A DNA stretch of 64,000 nt from Boswellia sacra (taxonomy: Eukaryota > Streptophyta > Magnoliopsida > Sapindales > Burseraceae). The DNA is taken from the NCBI GenBank assembly GCA_013180625.2, contig SNVD02014740.1:26568-90567 (forward strand). The letters run 5' to 3'. Shown here piece by piece: positions 12,954-21,396 of the stretch. The notes under the pieces are model-generated. The model worked only from the letters and a program-made list of their open reading frames with translations, ran no database searches and was not told the DNA's origin. Each line of letters begins with the position of its first letter. The first letter of the stretch is position 1. The position numbers and the translations under genes are program-made.

Positions 12954-14023
12954 CCCACTGGAAGACGATAAGATTACTTACCTAGATCATCACTAAACTC
13001 TGAATCATCATCATCAAACTCCGAATCATCATCAAAGTCGTCTGTGACTCTGCGTGCTAAACCTGTCATTTAATTGGTCAGATAACCTTTAGATCTTGAC
13101 AATAAATTAAAGCTATAAATTAAAGAGTAAAGGTAGCACAACTGAATTCCTTTCAACAGTATAGACAAGACAAAGTTCTCTAATTACAAAACGGCCGCAT
13201 GGAGCTATGATTTGTAATTTTAAAATAAAATAAAAGACAAGTGACTAATTTCCCACCGTCGGAGGGATTATGCGATGTTTGAGTTGGTTGACTTGGTTGA
13301 TCTGTAGAAGAAATATCAGGATTATTATTATAAATAAATGTTGAGGATATTTTCTTTTCAGGAGGGCAATGAGTTTGATTAATTACCTGGAACATCAGAG
13401 TTCTTTAGTTGCTCAAAATAGACTGCTTTTCCTTTGGGGTGTTTCGCAACCGCATCCACTATCTCCTGGTCTCCTTTCTTGGCTGCAAGGTTAAGTATTT
13501 TGCGGAAGATATCAGCAAAATCCAAATTTTCATCGGAGTCTGCTTCTTTGATTATTATTTTGACCACTCCAATTTTGTCGTTTTCCACTGCCTTGTCTAA
13601 TGCTGTCTTCCCTTCCTGATTTTCCATCTTCAGCATCTTAATAACAGATCCTTCTGAGCTCACTGCAGGGTCTTGACGTTGATCTCTTGCCCTCACCCGT
13701 TTAAGAAGAACCTCCACTATAACAGAATGCCCACATTCTGCTGCAACATGAAGTGGAGTATCACCCTGAGCATTAACTTGTGCTAGTAGTGACGGAGACA
13801 TGCCAAGTATTTTGTCCACGAACTCGGTTGATGGCGTCTTTGCGCATTTGATGTGCATATGCAAGATTGTATCCTTGGATTCATTTACTATCTGCTCAAG
13901 ATGCTTCGATTTCTGCTGGAAGGGTGCACTGTCACCCCTAACAGCAGCCCTAAACAAATTACCATCCTTGACACTGCCGGAGGTTGATGCAGGCCCATTC
14001 ATATTAGTGATAGAACTGATCAT
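1305..14023 (-). CDS. Modular ankyrin-repeat/PGG-domain membrane protein gene (ACD6-like family)
   Basis: Plant ankyrin/PGG proteins pair soluble ankyrin repeats with a C-terminal four-helix membrane domain; ACD6, the best known, acts in salicylate-dependent defence. Exons inferred from GT-AG sites: 14023-13387, 13301-13257, 13062-12982, 12833-12240, 11770-11600, 9165-8695, 8276-7764, 7696-7604, 7309-7205, 2849-2320 and 2000-1305. These join in one open frame of about 1,311 residues. If transcription starts at the second promoter (ATG 12822), eight exons give about 1,053 residues, also in frame. Internal exons from the second to the ninth have phase 1 at both ends, so any can be skipped or repeated without a frameshift. 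The C-terminal exon has the PGG motif and four membrane segments. The 4.36-kb intron between 7205 and 2849 holds a fold-back element. Whether this is one gene or two overlapping genes is an inference that needs RNA data. Confidence 0.72.
2188..2236. repeat. (TA)n microsatellite in the last intron
   Basis: A pure TA run within the intron between the last two ankyrin/PGG exons. It accounts for the Ile-Tyr run in an apparent open frame extending beyond the 2320 donor. Confidence 0.9.
2320..2849 (-). CDS. Membrane-proximal ankyrin exon
   Basis: The acceptor TTTCAG precedes 2849, and the phase-0 donor GAG|GTAATC follows 2320. It encodes the segment starting VKEILEKKK that precedes the last ankyrin block in this family, then GWTPLHYAAYHGLNDKASIL, MTALHMAASQGHKDTIEEI, GWNVLHYAML and GNTPLHVRAAAYRD. 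The matching exon in the second ankyrin/PGG gene is 45297-44762. Confidence 0.8.
3655..3706. repeat. Compound (CA)n(TA)n microsatellite
   Basis: A CA run of about 20 units passes into TA repeats, within the 4.36-kb intron. The plus-strand open frame over it is low-complexity and not a gene. Confidence 0.9.
5752..6956. mobile_element. Fold-back element with internal minisatellite (copy A)
   Basis: The left end (ATTCATTTATAACC..TTTTAGGG) matches the reverse complement of the right end (ATTCAATTTATAACC..TTTTAAGGG) over at least 100 bases with small gaps. Candidate 9-base target duplications AAATCTTCG (5742-5750) and AAATCTTTC (6959-6967) differ at one base, which would fit a Mutator-like element. 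The interior at about 6120-6560 is a degenerate array of GTGTCTGACAT-type units. No transposase is seen. Confidence 0.6.
6120..6560. repeat. Degenerate minisatellite inside fold-back element A
   Basis: More than a dozen imperfect units of roughly 20-35 bases are built on the core AAGTGTxTGACAT, alternating with ATCAAACGATCAAGTG. It is non-coding. Confidence 0.7.
7205..7309 (-). CDS. 105-base linker exon with an 11-residue tandem repeat
   Basis: The exon lies between acceptor TTACAG and donor CCAG|GTAACT, with phase 1 at both ends. It encodes VLQVDPKSRNG, then MGIPTATMNPH and MGIPSATMNPN in tandem, then IPG. The VDP start matches the linker exon at 11770-11600. Confidence 0.55.
7604..7696 (-). 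CDS. 93-base linker exon
   Basis: The exon lies between acceptor TTCAACAG and donor CCAG|GTAATT, with phase 1 at both ends. It encodes a polar Asn/Ser/Met-rich linker ending NYNFPG. It resembles the next exon at its end (MNYNFPG versus MNPNIPG), so both may descend from one linker cassette. Confidence 0.5.
7764..8276 (-). CDS. Internal ankyrin exon, copy 4
   Basis: The exon has phase-1 borders (acceptor TTTTAG, donor TCTG|GTGGGT) and is 513 bases long. It encodes ILHFHIKSS followed by the best-preserved ankyrin consensus in the gene: ETPLHVAVKCGYSSMAQALL, GNTALHEAVRHGKIELVKLL, GETPLYLAAARGNYQIVHAI and GMTALHAAVVKSKTSG. Confidence 0.7.
8431..8486. repeat. Two-copy tandem repeat in an ankyrin intron
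   Basis: TCCGTACGTTTTAATAAATA followed by AATATT occurs twice in a row. It is a small local duplication without coding content. Confidence 0.7.
8695..9165 (-). CDS. Internal ankyrin exon, copy 3
   Basis: The exon has phase-1 borders (acceptor TTTTAG, donor TCAG|GTAATA) and is 471 bases long. It encodes TILHFHIKSS, then NRDTPLHIAAKCGLSTIVEVLL and NRDGNTAFDEAMKRGK repeats. Its last repeat is more eroded than in the other copies: the LAAKNGDHKIL unit is followed by a shortened tail ending SHTSG. Confidence 0.65.
9166..11090 (-). other. Intron without recognisable features
   Basis: This AT-rich DNA lies between the linker exon at 11770-11600 and the ankyrin exon at 9165. I see no exon-like open frame with splice sites. 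The MITE-like element and its flanking repeats lie immediately to the right. Confidence 0.5.
11122..11424. mobile_element. Fold-back MITE in an ankyrin/PGG intron
   Basis: The two halves are imperfect inverted repeats over almost the whole length. The left end reads GGGATAATTTTAATTTGCC, and the right end read in reverse gives GGGGTAATTCTAATTTGCC. The inner arms contain CTGTAGCACCGTTAGATTTA and its complement. There is no coding capacity. It is flanked by a 31-bp direct repeat, far longer than a normal MITE target duplication. Confidence 0.7.
11600..11770 (-). CDS. 171-base Gly/Pro/Met-rich linker exon
   Basis: The exon lies between acceptor CAACAG and donor TCAG|GTAATC, with phase 1 at both ends. 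It encodes VDPCLITGMMALCAALEG and then a repeat of GPIGM separated by KPP, followed by a five-proline run. It is open through its whole length and sits where the other linker exons do. Confidence 0.55.
12240..12833 (-). CDS. Duplicated first ankyrin exon, second start at 12822
   Basis: ATG 12822 begins MDSNLLMAARAGNIKPF, the usual N-terminus of this family. A TATA box lies 60-66 bases upstream. Downstream are ankyrin repeats with GDGPLHVAARG and KDGNTALDEAVQH, and a phase-1 donor after NKTG. The same exon can also be internal: the leader contains an acceptor, AAAACAG at 12834, that joins in frame to the acidic exon and reads ETKQM. It is therefore either an alternative first exon or a first exon turned internal after a tandem duplication. 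Confidence 0.7.
12882..12888 (-). promoter_or_regulatory. TATA box of the second ankyrin/PGG start
   Basis: TATAAAA on the minus strand lies 60-66 bases before ATG 12822, matching the spacing at the first start. A TACA/TA microsatellite directly upstream may have separated it from its original promoter. Confidence 0.45.
12886..12951. repeat. Compound (TACA)n(TA)n microsatellite
   Basis: A run of TACA repeats continues into TA repeats directly upstream of the second ankyrin start. It is likely length-variable, and its position could alter promoter spacing. Confidence 0.9.
12982..13062 (-). CDS. 81-base acidic linker exon
   Basis: The exon lies between acceptor GACAG and donor CTAG|GTAAGT, with phase 1 at both ends. 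It encodes a strongly acidic peptide with an internal repeat: DDDSEF, then DDDDSEF, then SDD. The next acceptor downstream is CAG at 12834-12836, inside the leader of the second start, which keeps the frame. Confidence 0.5.
13257..13301 (-). CDS. 45-base Pro/Gln/Thr linker exon
   Basis: The exon lies between acceptor TTCTACAG and donor G|GTGGGA, with phase 1 at both ends. It encodes DQPSQPTQTSHNPSDG (first and last codons shared with neighbouring exons), a short disordered linker with a repeated QPxQ unit. It is supported only by splice signals and frame. Confidence 0.5.
13387..14023 (-). CDS. First ankyrin exon (first start) of the modular gene
   Basis: The exon starts at ATG 14023, about 62 bases below a TATA box, and ends with a phase-1 donor at 13387 after residues DVPG. 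It encodes an N-terminal leader, then ankyrin-type helices containing NAQGDTPLHVAAECGH and NQEGKTALDKAVENDK. It is about 30-45% similar by eye to the exons at 12833-12240, 9165-8695 and 8276-7764, all of which contain the HxHIK motif after NxTILH or similar. These are diverged tandem copies of one exon. Confidence 0.75.
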
Positions 14024-14084
14024 TTGCTTGGTTTCTGTCTGGTGGGGGAGAGGTTTAGACTGTATGTGTATGTTTAGAGGACTC

Positions 14085-14091
14085 TTATATA
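14085..14091 (-). promoter_or_regulatory. TATA box of the first ankyrin/PGG start
   Basis: On the minus strand TATATAA lies 62-68 bases before the ATG at 14023. A short leader ending CAGAAACCAAGCAA follows. The same leader sequence precedes the second start at 12822. Confidence 0.55.
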
Positions 14092-14101
14092 AATTACACA
14101 C

Positions 14102-15377
14102 GGAAGAGTATAGACATCATAGAAAAGTAGGGACCATTTAATTATGAATCTTACACTCTTACCTTAAAATTTTTATATTAAAATAAAAATAGAAGATTTA
14201 TTTCCGTATTTTTTAAAGAAAATGAATGACAGAGAAGAGAATGTACATGATTGTGTAATGTATATGATTTTGTATTTTATAATGAGAATACATTTATAAG
14301 AAAGTTAAAAAAATAAAATTAGTAAAATATAAAATTAAATATACAAATTGTTTGTTAAGTTATTAACATTATTTATTAACTGCATAATTAAAATTTTAAT
14401 TTTTTAATAAATTTTTTGTTTAAATAATAGCATTATATAAGTCTAAAAGTAGCATAAAGCAATAACATTATTTGAATTGAGTTATTTTTTTTCTTAAAAT
14501 TAGTTTGACAACAAAGCCACGATTTGATAATTAGGGAGTTTAATACAATAAAGAAAGATTATGGAGGAAGTTAAGAAAAATAACGTCAAGAGGGGCCAAA
14601 TTAAATATAAATATAATAGACTGAATGTCAAAGATTTAAAGAATTTGTATATTATTTTGATTTTTTTTTTTTTTAATTTTTGGGCTTGGCCTCTCCATCA
14701 CAAAACGCAGCTCCAACCTTATGTATAAACTACCAACCGCTAGGTATAACATTATTCTTTAAACTTTTATGTTATCACATAAATCATTTTTTATATCAAT
14801 TTATTTGATAAAGCAAGTGGATTCAAACTTCCTCACAGAAAATCAGCCCCACATTTTTAAGTTAAAATAGATTAAAGAAAAAAATTGGGAAAATATGAAA
14901 AAATTAAAAAAAGAAACTTTGAGGGGATATTGAAAAACATCAAGTCTTTCATTTTCTTTGCTTTACATGACTAAGAAGTAAGGTCCAAGTTGAACCCTTA
15001 CAAAAATATGTCCGCGTTTCCAACATGGGCATACCCTCCTTCCCATCATTTTAACGTAACTCTCAAACCATTTTTAGTTTGAATGAAGTAAGTTATATTT
15101 AGCTAGTTTCCATCTTGTTTCCATCCTCGAAGAAAGAAGATCATTAAAGAGAGTGGTTTATTGGGAGTTGCAAAAGTTGAGAAAAGGAGTAGAAGAGACA
15201 ATGTGAACATAATTAAAGAAAGGAAAAGTGAGATGAGGAAGAAGACATATAAAAGTTGTTTTCTTTCCACGCAAGAAAGCGCTGAGATTGTGTCGAGAAG
15301 ACGCTGAGATGGTGTGAAGACGTTGCTAAGTTGGTGTCAAGAAGGTGGTTTTTAACCTTGACCATTCAATTTAAATT
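14102..15377. other. Upstream intergenic DNA of the ankyrin/PGG gene
   Basis: AT-rich DNA with long T and A runs; no gene is recognised. The first few hundred bases presumably contain the promoter of the minus-strand gene. Confidence 0.5.
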
Positions 15378-16308
15378 TTGAAAAAATTCAAAAAATAGTT
15401 CAAATTAAGGAATATAATTAAAAAATATCTACTCCCACAAAATTTTGATACAAGAAACCTTTTGTTTGATAAATTACCTTATGACCCTTCTCTATTAACC
15501 CTCAAGAACTCAAGAAAAAAAACGTAGCAACAATAATATACAAAAAAAGAAAATTTTATCTTCTTCTCTCTTCTTCACCATTTCTCTCTCTGCAAATTCA
15601 ATATCTCTCTTATCTTCTTTTCTCTTCTTCCCATGTTTTCTGGCACTTTTTCCCTCTTATTCATCACCAAATATGCATTTTATTAGCCAAGAAAAAAATT
15701 TAGTGAAGCTTCAAATTAAGTTCCAAAATGAGAAGAAAGAAGGCAAGAGAGAAACAAACAAAGGTTTGGGAATCCAACAGCATGAAATTTGACATTCGAC
15801 AGCATGAAATTAAACACTCAACGGAATATGAGAATTGACGGCATGACATCGACACTCAATGGCATGAAATTTGACGCTTGATGGCATGAATCGACGCTTA
15901 ATATACTTGATGGCATGAAATCTGACACTTGATGGTATGAAATCCGACAGCATGAAAGGGATTGAATTAATTAAGTGGGCAAGTATGGGGAGAGATCGCA
16001 GTAGGATGGTGGTTTGATTAAAGTTCAAAGTTTTTGCTAGATGATGCTGGTTTTGAATAAGAGGGAGAAAGTGCAGAAAAAATATGGGAAGAAGAGAGAA
16101 GAAGATAGAGATTTTTGTTTTGTGTTTTATTGTTGCAGTGTCTTTGTTTTTTATCTTTTTTTTTGTTTTCTTGCGTTCTTAAGGGTTAATGAAGAAGGGT
16201 AATGAGATAATTTATTGAATAAAATGTCTGCTATATCAAAATTTTATGATAGCAGATTATTTTTAAATAAAGTCTCTTAATCTGGTCCATTTTTTAAATT
16301 TTCTCTTT
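15378..16308. mobile_element. Fold-back element with internal minisatellite (copy B)
   Basis: Terminal inverted repeats of about 300 bases run from about 15378-15680 and 16030-16308. The left arm contains CAAAATTTTGATA..GATAAATTACCTTATGACCC, and the right arm reads back as TAAAATTTTGATATAGC..AATAAATTATCTCATTACCC. The interior 15780-15960 is a degenerate array with the unit GACAGCATGAAATTTGACA. The plan matches fold-back copy A, although the arm sequences differ. Confidence 0.65.
15780..15960. repeat. Minisatellite inside fold-back element B
   Basis: About seven imperfect units contain GGCATGAAATTTGACACT. The minus-strand open frame here, with repeated MPSSVKFHAI-like peptides, is only the translation of these units and is not called as a gene. 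Confidence 0.7.
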
Positions 16309-16364
16309 AATTTTTACAAGCAAACAATTGTTTTACGTTCTCCAATATTTTCATAGCCTTTTTG

Positions 16365-16367
<3 letters not shown>

Positions 16368-16441
<74 letters not shown>
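16368..16441. repeat. Compound (CA)n(TA)n microsatellite
   Basis: A short CA run is followed by a long TA run about 270 bases left of the LTR at 16709. Confidence 0.9.
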
Positions 16442-16443
<2 letters not shown>

Positions 16444-16708
16444 TGTTGTATATTATATATTTTCACCGACGAAATTTGCCTATGCAAATGCTTTTCTTAT
16501 AATAGTTGAAACTATCCAAATAATTGCTCTAAATACCTTATTACTCGCTACACACAATTTTCAAATTTTAAAACAATTATATTACTTTTTACACCTTTTA
16601 TAATACCAATAATAAAACCCTTCAAACAAACATATTTCATTTAATTAATTTTTGCTCTATATACCTGTTCTACAAAATAAAGAACTATGATTCAGATCTC
16701 TGACCTTA

Positions 16709-18149
16709 TGATGCGTTCGAAACTAGCAAGTATACTAGTCGCACAAGTAATAAAGTGATAAGTAAGATATCGTTCCCACGAGGATTGATTCTAATTGAAT
16801 TTGTTATGTCCAGCAACAATAAACTAAACAGGGGGGGATTTTTGTTGAATGCTTTACTAAATGAAATAAGAATGCAAGTAAAGAATAACAAAATAGAAAG
16901 TAAATTTGAATGAAAAATCAATGGGAGAAAGCTGGGTAAGGGATCCTTCTCTACCACAAGATATGGATTTGCGAATTAATTGTAGAATTGTCATCTAATT
17001 ACAGCATTGAAGTTATCAACCGTAGATAATAACAAGCTCTATTACCCCAATCTCTCCTTACTTTGTTGTTAAATAAAACAAGCTCTTTATTTAATCTCTA
17101 TCCATTAAACAACCTAGAACAAGCTCTCTGAGTTTAATTCAATGGATGCATTATGATAAGAAAGATAGGTTGAGCTAAGCAATAAACACACAAGCTCGGA
17201 TTATTTAACTTAGGTTATATTCTCCAATTGTAATCTCTGATCACAATTTTGCTACTAATGATAAGAAATTCAAGACAATTACGGATCAAGATTTCTAGTC
17301 TAGCAATAAATCACAACCAGATTATATTCAGTTGGCCACTCAAATACAATCAGCAAGCAATCATAAGCATTAAATATGGGAGAATACAAGCAACTTCAAT
17401 TAGAGAATTGGATAAACAATTCCTTACACAATCAACTTACAAAAACCATATCAGGGGCTTTGAAATCACCCTCAACCAATTCAGATTCAGTTACAAATGT
17501 TTAAGAACGTGGTAAATACAATACAATATGGAGACATTCCAGAAAATGAAAGGGAAGGGAAAAACTTAGCAAATTTGATGTAATTCTCTTTGCATTGTAG
17601 TTCTTCCTCTTTCCAAGCTTCCTTTCTCCTTCAAGAACTCCAAGAGATGAAAGAATTCCAGAGCTGCAGCCTCCACCACGTTTTCCCCTCTTCAAGTTAT
17701 GAAAATAAAACCCTAAAATGTGTTTAAATACCTGTCTCTTATACACATCTAGATGTGTATAAGAGACAGGACTTGCTACAGTGCCCCGTATTATACATGC
17801 TACAGTGACTTGTTGAATTATATTTCTATACATCTCACACTGTTTTGATTACAACTTTTGGTACACTGAATGGATTTATAAACCGTAAATTTCTCCAGAA
17901 AATAGAATTCGAGAGCTTTCCAACGGTATATAATATGTCATCGGGTTCATTGTATATCAATACAATTAAATCCGAGAAGATGGTTGACTAGCAGAGGTGA
18001 AAATGATGGGTTTTACTCCATTTCTGTGCAAGTTGCTCCAAAACTCCTACAAACATCAAAACCACACAAAAACATAAAAATACCAAGGAATATAGCAAAG
18101 AAACATGGACGAATTGATATAAAAGTAATACATAAATAGACACCTATCA
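16709..18149 (-). repeat. 3' LTR of element 1 (contains adapter contamination)
   Basis: The repeat is nearly identical along its length to 24593-26000, with ends TGATAGG..GCATCA on the minus strand. It is interrupted at 17732-17769 by 38 bases of sequencing adapter, in place of about 11 bases present in the other LTR. Confidence 0.9.
17732..17769. other. Nextera/Tn5 junction adapter contamination
   Basis: CTGTCTCTTATACACATCT is followed directly by its reverse complement AGATGTGTATAAGAGACAG. These are two 19-base Tn5 mosaic ends, the exact Nextera mate-pair circularisation junction. Translation gives the peptide SYTHLDVYKRQ, a well-known contaminant signature in protein databases. This is not plant sequence. 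Confidence 0.98.
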
Positions 18150-18165
18150 AATTCCCCCATACTTA
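18135..18165 (-). other. Polypurine tract of element 1
   Basis: Reading the minus strand, AAGTATGGGGGAATT directly precedes the 3' LTR start TGATAGG. A further G-rich tract of the same type lies near 18880 after GAGGACAATGTG, as in element 2. Confidence 0.6.
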
Positions 18166-20146
18166 GACTTTGCTAGTCCTCGAGCAACTAAAATGATACG
18201 AAACTAAACTAAACTAAAACAGAATCAAAGAAAAATTAAAACACACACAAATGCTTCAACTTGCAAATAGGCCTCAAAGATTGTACTTAATTATAACCCA
18301 AGGAAAACTTCAAAATAATGCACTTGATCAAGAATCTCATTGCAAAGATTAGTTTCGCTCTACTTCAATTCCTATAATGTGTGTGTGTGTAGAGCCATTC
18401 TCACCTAATCATTTGTAACCCGGATGAGTTTATGCATAAAAATGAATCATATTTAATAGTGAAAATGTGCGTATAAATGAACTCCATAGGCTTGCTTTTC
18501 AAGTCACTCTCCACTAATGTAGACATGTACAACACCAAGGATCAAGTAGGACTTTATTAAGCTTGTAACATTTGGCTTGGGTGAAGGTATGAATAAGGAT
18601 AATAATTTGGCTCAAATCACCCACAAACACATAAATCATTCAAGACTATGTAGAGCTCAACCCTATAACACAACTTCATTTCAATTCACCAGGTTACTCC
18701 CCCAAACTTATTTAGAACACTTAATCTTTTTTTGTTTTTTTTTGCAGAAAACAAAAGAAAACTACACCCCCACACTTTGTTGTTTCATTCTTTTTAAGAA
18801 CACTTAAGGGTATAGATCTCTTATTCTTCTTCTTTTTTTCTTTTTTTTTCTTTTTTTTTTATTACACTTCCACTCCCCCACACTTAAACAACACATTGTC
18901 CTCAATGTGTAAGTACGTGGACGATAAGTACAGATTGGCTTTTTTTTTCTTTTTCTTTTTTTTTTTCAAACACAATAGAACTCACTTGCATTGCTCATGA
19001 CACAATCCAACCTCCTCTAACTTCCCAAAACCAGAACATAGCTCAAAATGTAATTGCGAATGATTTACATGCTCATAGGTAAGGGATAAACTGTTTGGAA
19101 CAAATTCAATTGAGATTAGGAAATCTTTTAGTGAGTTAACAAAGAAAAAGGTTTACAGAGGCTCAAAGGGGTAACTAGGGATCAATTTCAGTCAAGGTTG
19201 GCTATTAAGGCTCAAACGGTTCAAAGATGGCCTAAATCATTTCCCCAATGTTACACAGTCTAGGATTTCGCCTCGAGTGACCATCAAACAAGTTCTAGAA
19301 TTCATTGAAATTTGAAGAAACATTTAAATTACATAAACTTTCTCTAAGTGAACAAATAACTCAGTGATAATAGCTCAGTGCTCAATGTTGCGCAAGGAAT
19401 CAAAAAGCAAAGCGAAAACCAATAAACATTTCAAGCACACAGATCCATGCATCATTTATCATTTTCCAAGAGTTATTCTTAATTCAATCATTATCTATCA
19501 TCGACCCACAAAATGCAAGAAAAGAGGTACGTGGCGTTGTTACACCTGAGTCAAGATTGTATATTTCAACAATCTTTAGTACCAGTAGCCCGCAGACTTA
19601 AGGTTTCCAGCCTATATACCTTTATTATGAAGAACAAAACAAGAAACAAGACACTTCAAACAACATAAAATAAACAAACTACAGATTTATTTAAAGAGAA
19701 TGCGTTTCAAGAGTTAAGGAAACCCCATATTCTGCCATTCTCAGGTTTTTCCATAATGTTTTTTTTTTTTCGAATCGAAACTGATATAGACAAAAACACA
19801 CAACAACTCTAAATTACACAAAACTAAACTTACTCATAAAATAACAAAGTCCAACAAGCCAGCAAACAAAAACAAGCCAGCAAACAAAAACAAGTCAGTT
19901 AGAATGGGTCTAAAAAGTTTAGAAGTTAGCCTCCTTATTCAGCCATTATGGATTGAAGAGATCCAGAATGCGTTTCAAGAGGAATTAAACTTTTTAAAGC
20001 CACCACTCTAAAAGCCATGATTAGAAAATATTACCTAGGGCGAAAGAATAACCCTGAAAAAAGCTCAAAAGAAAAAAACATGAAAAACTCAAATAAACAC
20101 AATAAAGAGAAAGCAAACGAAAATGAAGCAAACCAACTGATAGAGA
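18166..20146 (-). other. 3' untranslated interior of element 1
   Basis: This is non-coding sequence between the LOG stop and the 3' LTR. It shares blocks with element 2 after its LOG copy, such as GAAACGCATTCTGG and the GAGGACAAT..G-rich motif. That shows the two elements share a 3' region as well as the cassette. Confidence 0.6.
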
Positions 20147-20795
20147 TTACAGATGGAGCGTTAAATCCAGTTTACGCCTCTTATTGCCTTCTCCAAACCA
20201 ATCAATCCGAGCTGTTGTTGGATCAGGCGAATAGACGAATTCTTATAGTTTGTCAATTAACTCCCCTGCCGTTGAAGCTGTAACCAGGATTTGCCTCGCT
20301 GACGATGAGATGAAATTTTTTTCTACAGCTTGATCAAGAAAAGACAACAAACCATCAAAAAGTTATTGACATTTAACAAACCAATGGGTTTTTTATGGAT
20401 GTTTAGCTGTGCCCAAGAGGTGATTTGAAATATCTCCTCTAATGTGCCATAACCACCGGGTAAAGCTATAAATGCATCGGACTTAACAACCATATGTGCA
20501 ATACGCTCATGCATGCTAGAGACTTGTAACTCTTCCCGATTGTGTTGCCTACGATATCTCGTACAGCTAATGGTTTAGGGATAATGCCGAGAACTTTGCT
20601 TCCTCCTAGGGATGCAGCTGTTGACACACACCCCATTAGCCCAAGACTACCCCCTCCATAAATCAAATGAATACCCCTCGCAGCTAATGTCCTCCCAAGA
20701 TCAAGAGCTGCTGTTGTAAACTCTCCATCTTTACCAAATTGCGATCCACAAAATACGCATATATTTTGGAGTCGCCGAATTGGTGTTTTCTCCAT
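20147..20795 (-). pseudogene. LOG: Retrotransposon-borne LOG-like cytokinin-activating gene (element 1)
   Basis: LOG enzymes hydrolyse cytokinin riboside 5'-monophosphates to active free-base cytokinin plus ribose 5-phosphate. The copy starts at ATG 20795 (MEKTPIRRLQNICVFCGS). It keeps YGGGSLGLMG, the MHER arginine and the catalytic PGGYGTLEE motif, and covers the full usual length of about 215 residues. It has no introns, whereas plant LOG genes normally have several, so it derives from an RNA copy. Damage is slight. One base is missing near 20530 (GKSY|VSSMHER) and one near 20360 (NNF|DGLLSF), and a C-to-T change makes a stop in KL*EF near 20256. The C-terminus ends in LDLTLHL. A TATA box and G-box array lie just upstream. 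Confidence 0.88.
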
Positions 20796-20901
20796 TTCTA
20801 CAAGTGCTCTAACCTTGTGTAAGACAATGATGCACGTTAGGTAATATGCTTTTCAAGTGTAAGACAGGTTATAATAATGACATTGAAAATATGGAGAATG
20901 G

Positions 20902-20909
20902 AATATATA
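20902..20909 (-). promoter_or_regulatory. TATA box of the element 1 LOG copy
   Basis: TATATATT on the minus strand lies 107-114 bases before the LOG ATG at 20795. It sits directly below the G-box repeat array, as expected of a core promoter. An ACACGT-type half-site lies next to it. Confidence 0.5.
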
Positions 20910-20946
20910 CCACACGTAAAACTCTCAAATTTGACACATGGGGACA

Positions 20947-21250
20947 TAATTTCGGTGGGGGTTGCTCGATGCAGATTTATCGCCCCGAGATTTGAAAAAA
21001 TAGATATGCTTTCGGTGGGGTTTGACAAAACCTCCACACTTGTCGCCCACGTGTGTGGAGATAAACTTTCGGTGGGGTTTGAAAAAAACCGCCACACTTG
21101 TCTCCCACGTGAAGCATGACAATTAGAGATATACTTTCGGTGGGGTTTGACAAAACCCCCACACTTGTCTCCCACGTGAAGCATGAAAAGTAAAGATATA
21201 CTTTCGGCGGAGGTTGACAAAACCTCCACACTTGTCTTCCACGTGTGCTT
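20947..21250 (-). repeat. Tandem repeat array with four G-boxes upstream of LOG
   Basis: Four complete units and one partial unit of about 58-67 bases occur, each with CTTTCGGTGGGGTTTGAC, the facing arm AAAACCxCCAC, then CTTGTCTCCCACGTG. The palindromic G-box CACGTG occurs at 21048, 21106, 21173 and 21240. Each unit also has the dyad GTGG..GGTTTTGTCAAACC..CCAC. Several open frames across the array are only translations of the repeat. Confidence 0.85.
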
Positions 21251-21396
21251 ATATCATGGGGTAGTCATATGGTTTGTCAAAAAGAAAACTTGAAATTAAA
21301 ACAAACAAAATCAACAAACAACAACAACACAAAAACAACATTGATAATCAGATCAAACGAAACAAGAAGGAAATAAAATTCGACAACAACAACACA

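Noticed and set aside
15810..16028. A 72-residue frame with MPSSVKFHAI repeats
   Set aside because: It is the translation of the minisatellite in fold-back element B.
17501..17833. A 110-residue open frame in the element 1 LTR
   Set aside because: It is created by the adapter (SYTHLDVYKRQ). The matching LTR gives a different, shorter frame.
20837..21231. Four overlapping open frames with repeated peptides such as LSNPTESIS
   Set aside because: They translate the G-box tandem repeat in different frames. The period is not tied to one frame, and no start context or family is visible.
20947..21250. The regularly spaced repeats as a CRISPR-like array
   Set aside because: This is plant nuclear DNA. 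Both unit and spacer are repeated, unit length varies, and no cas genes are present; it is an ordinary tandem repeat.
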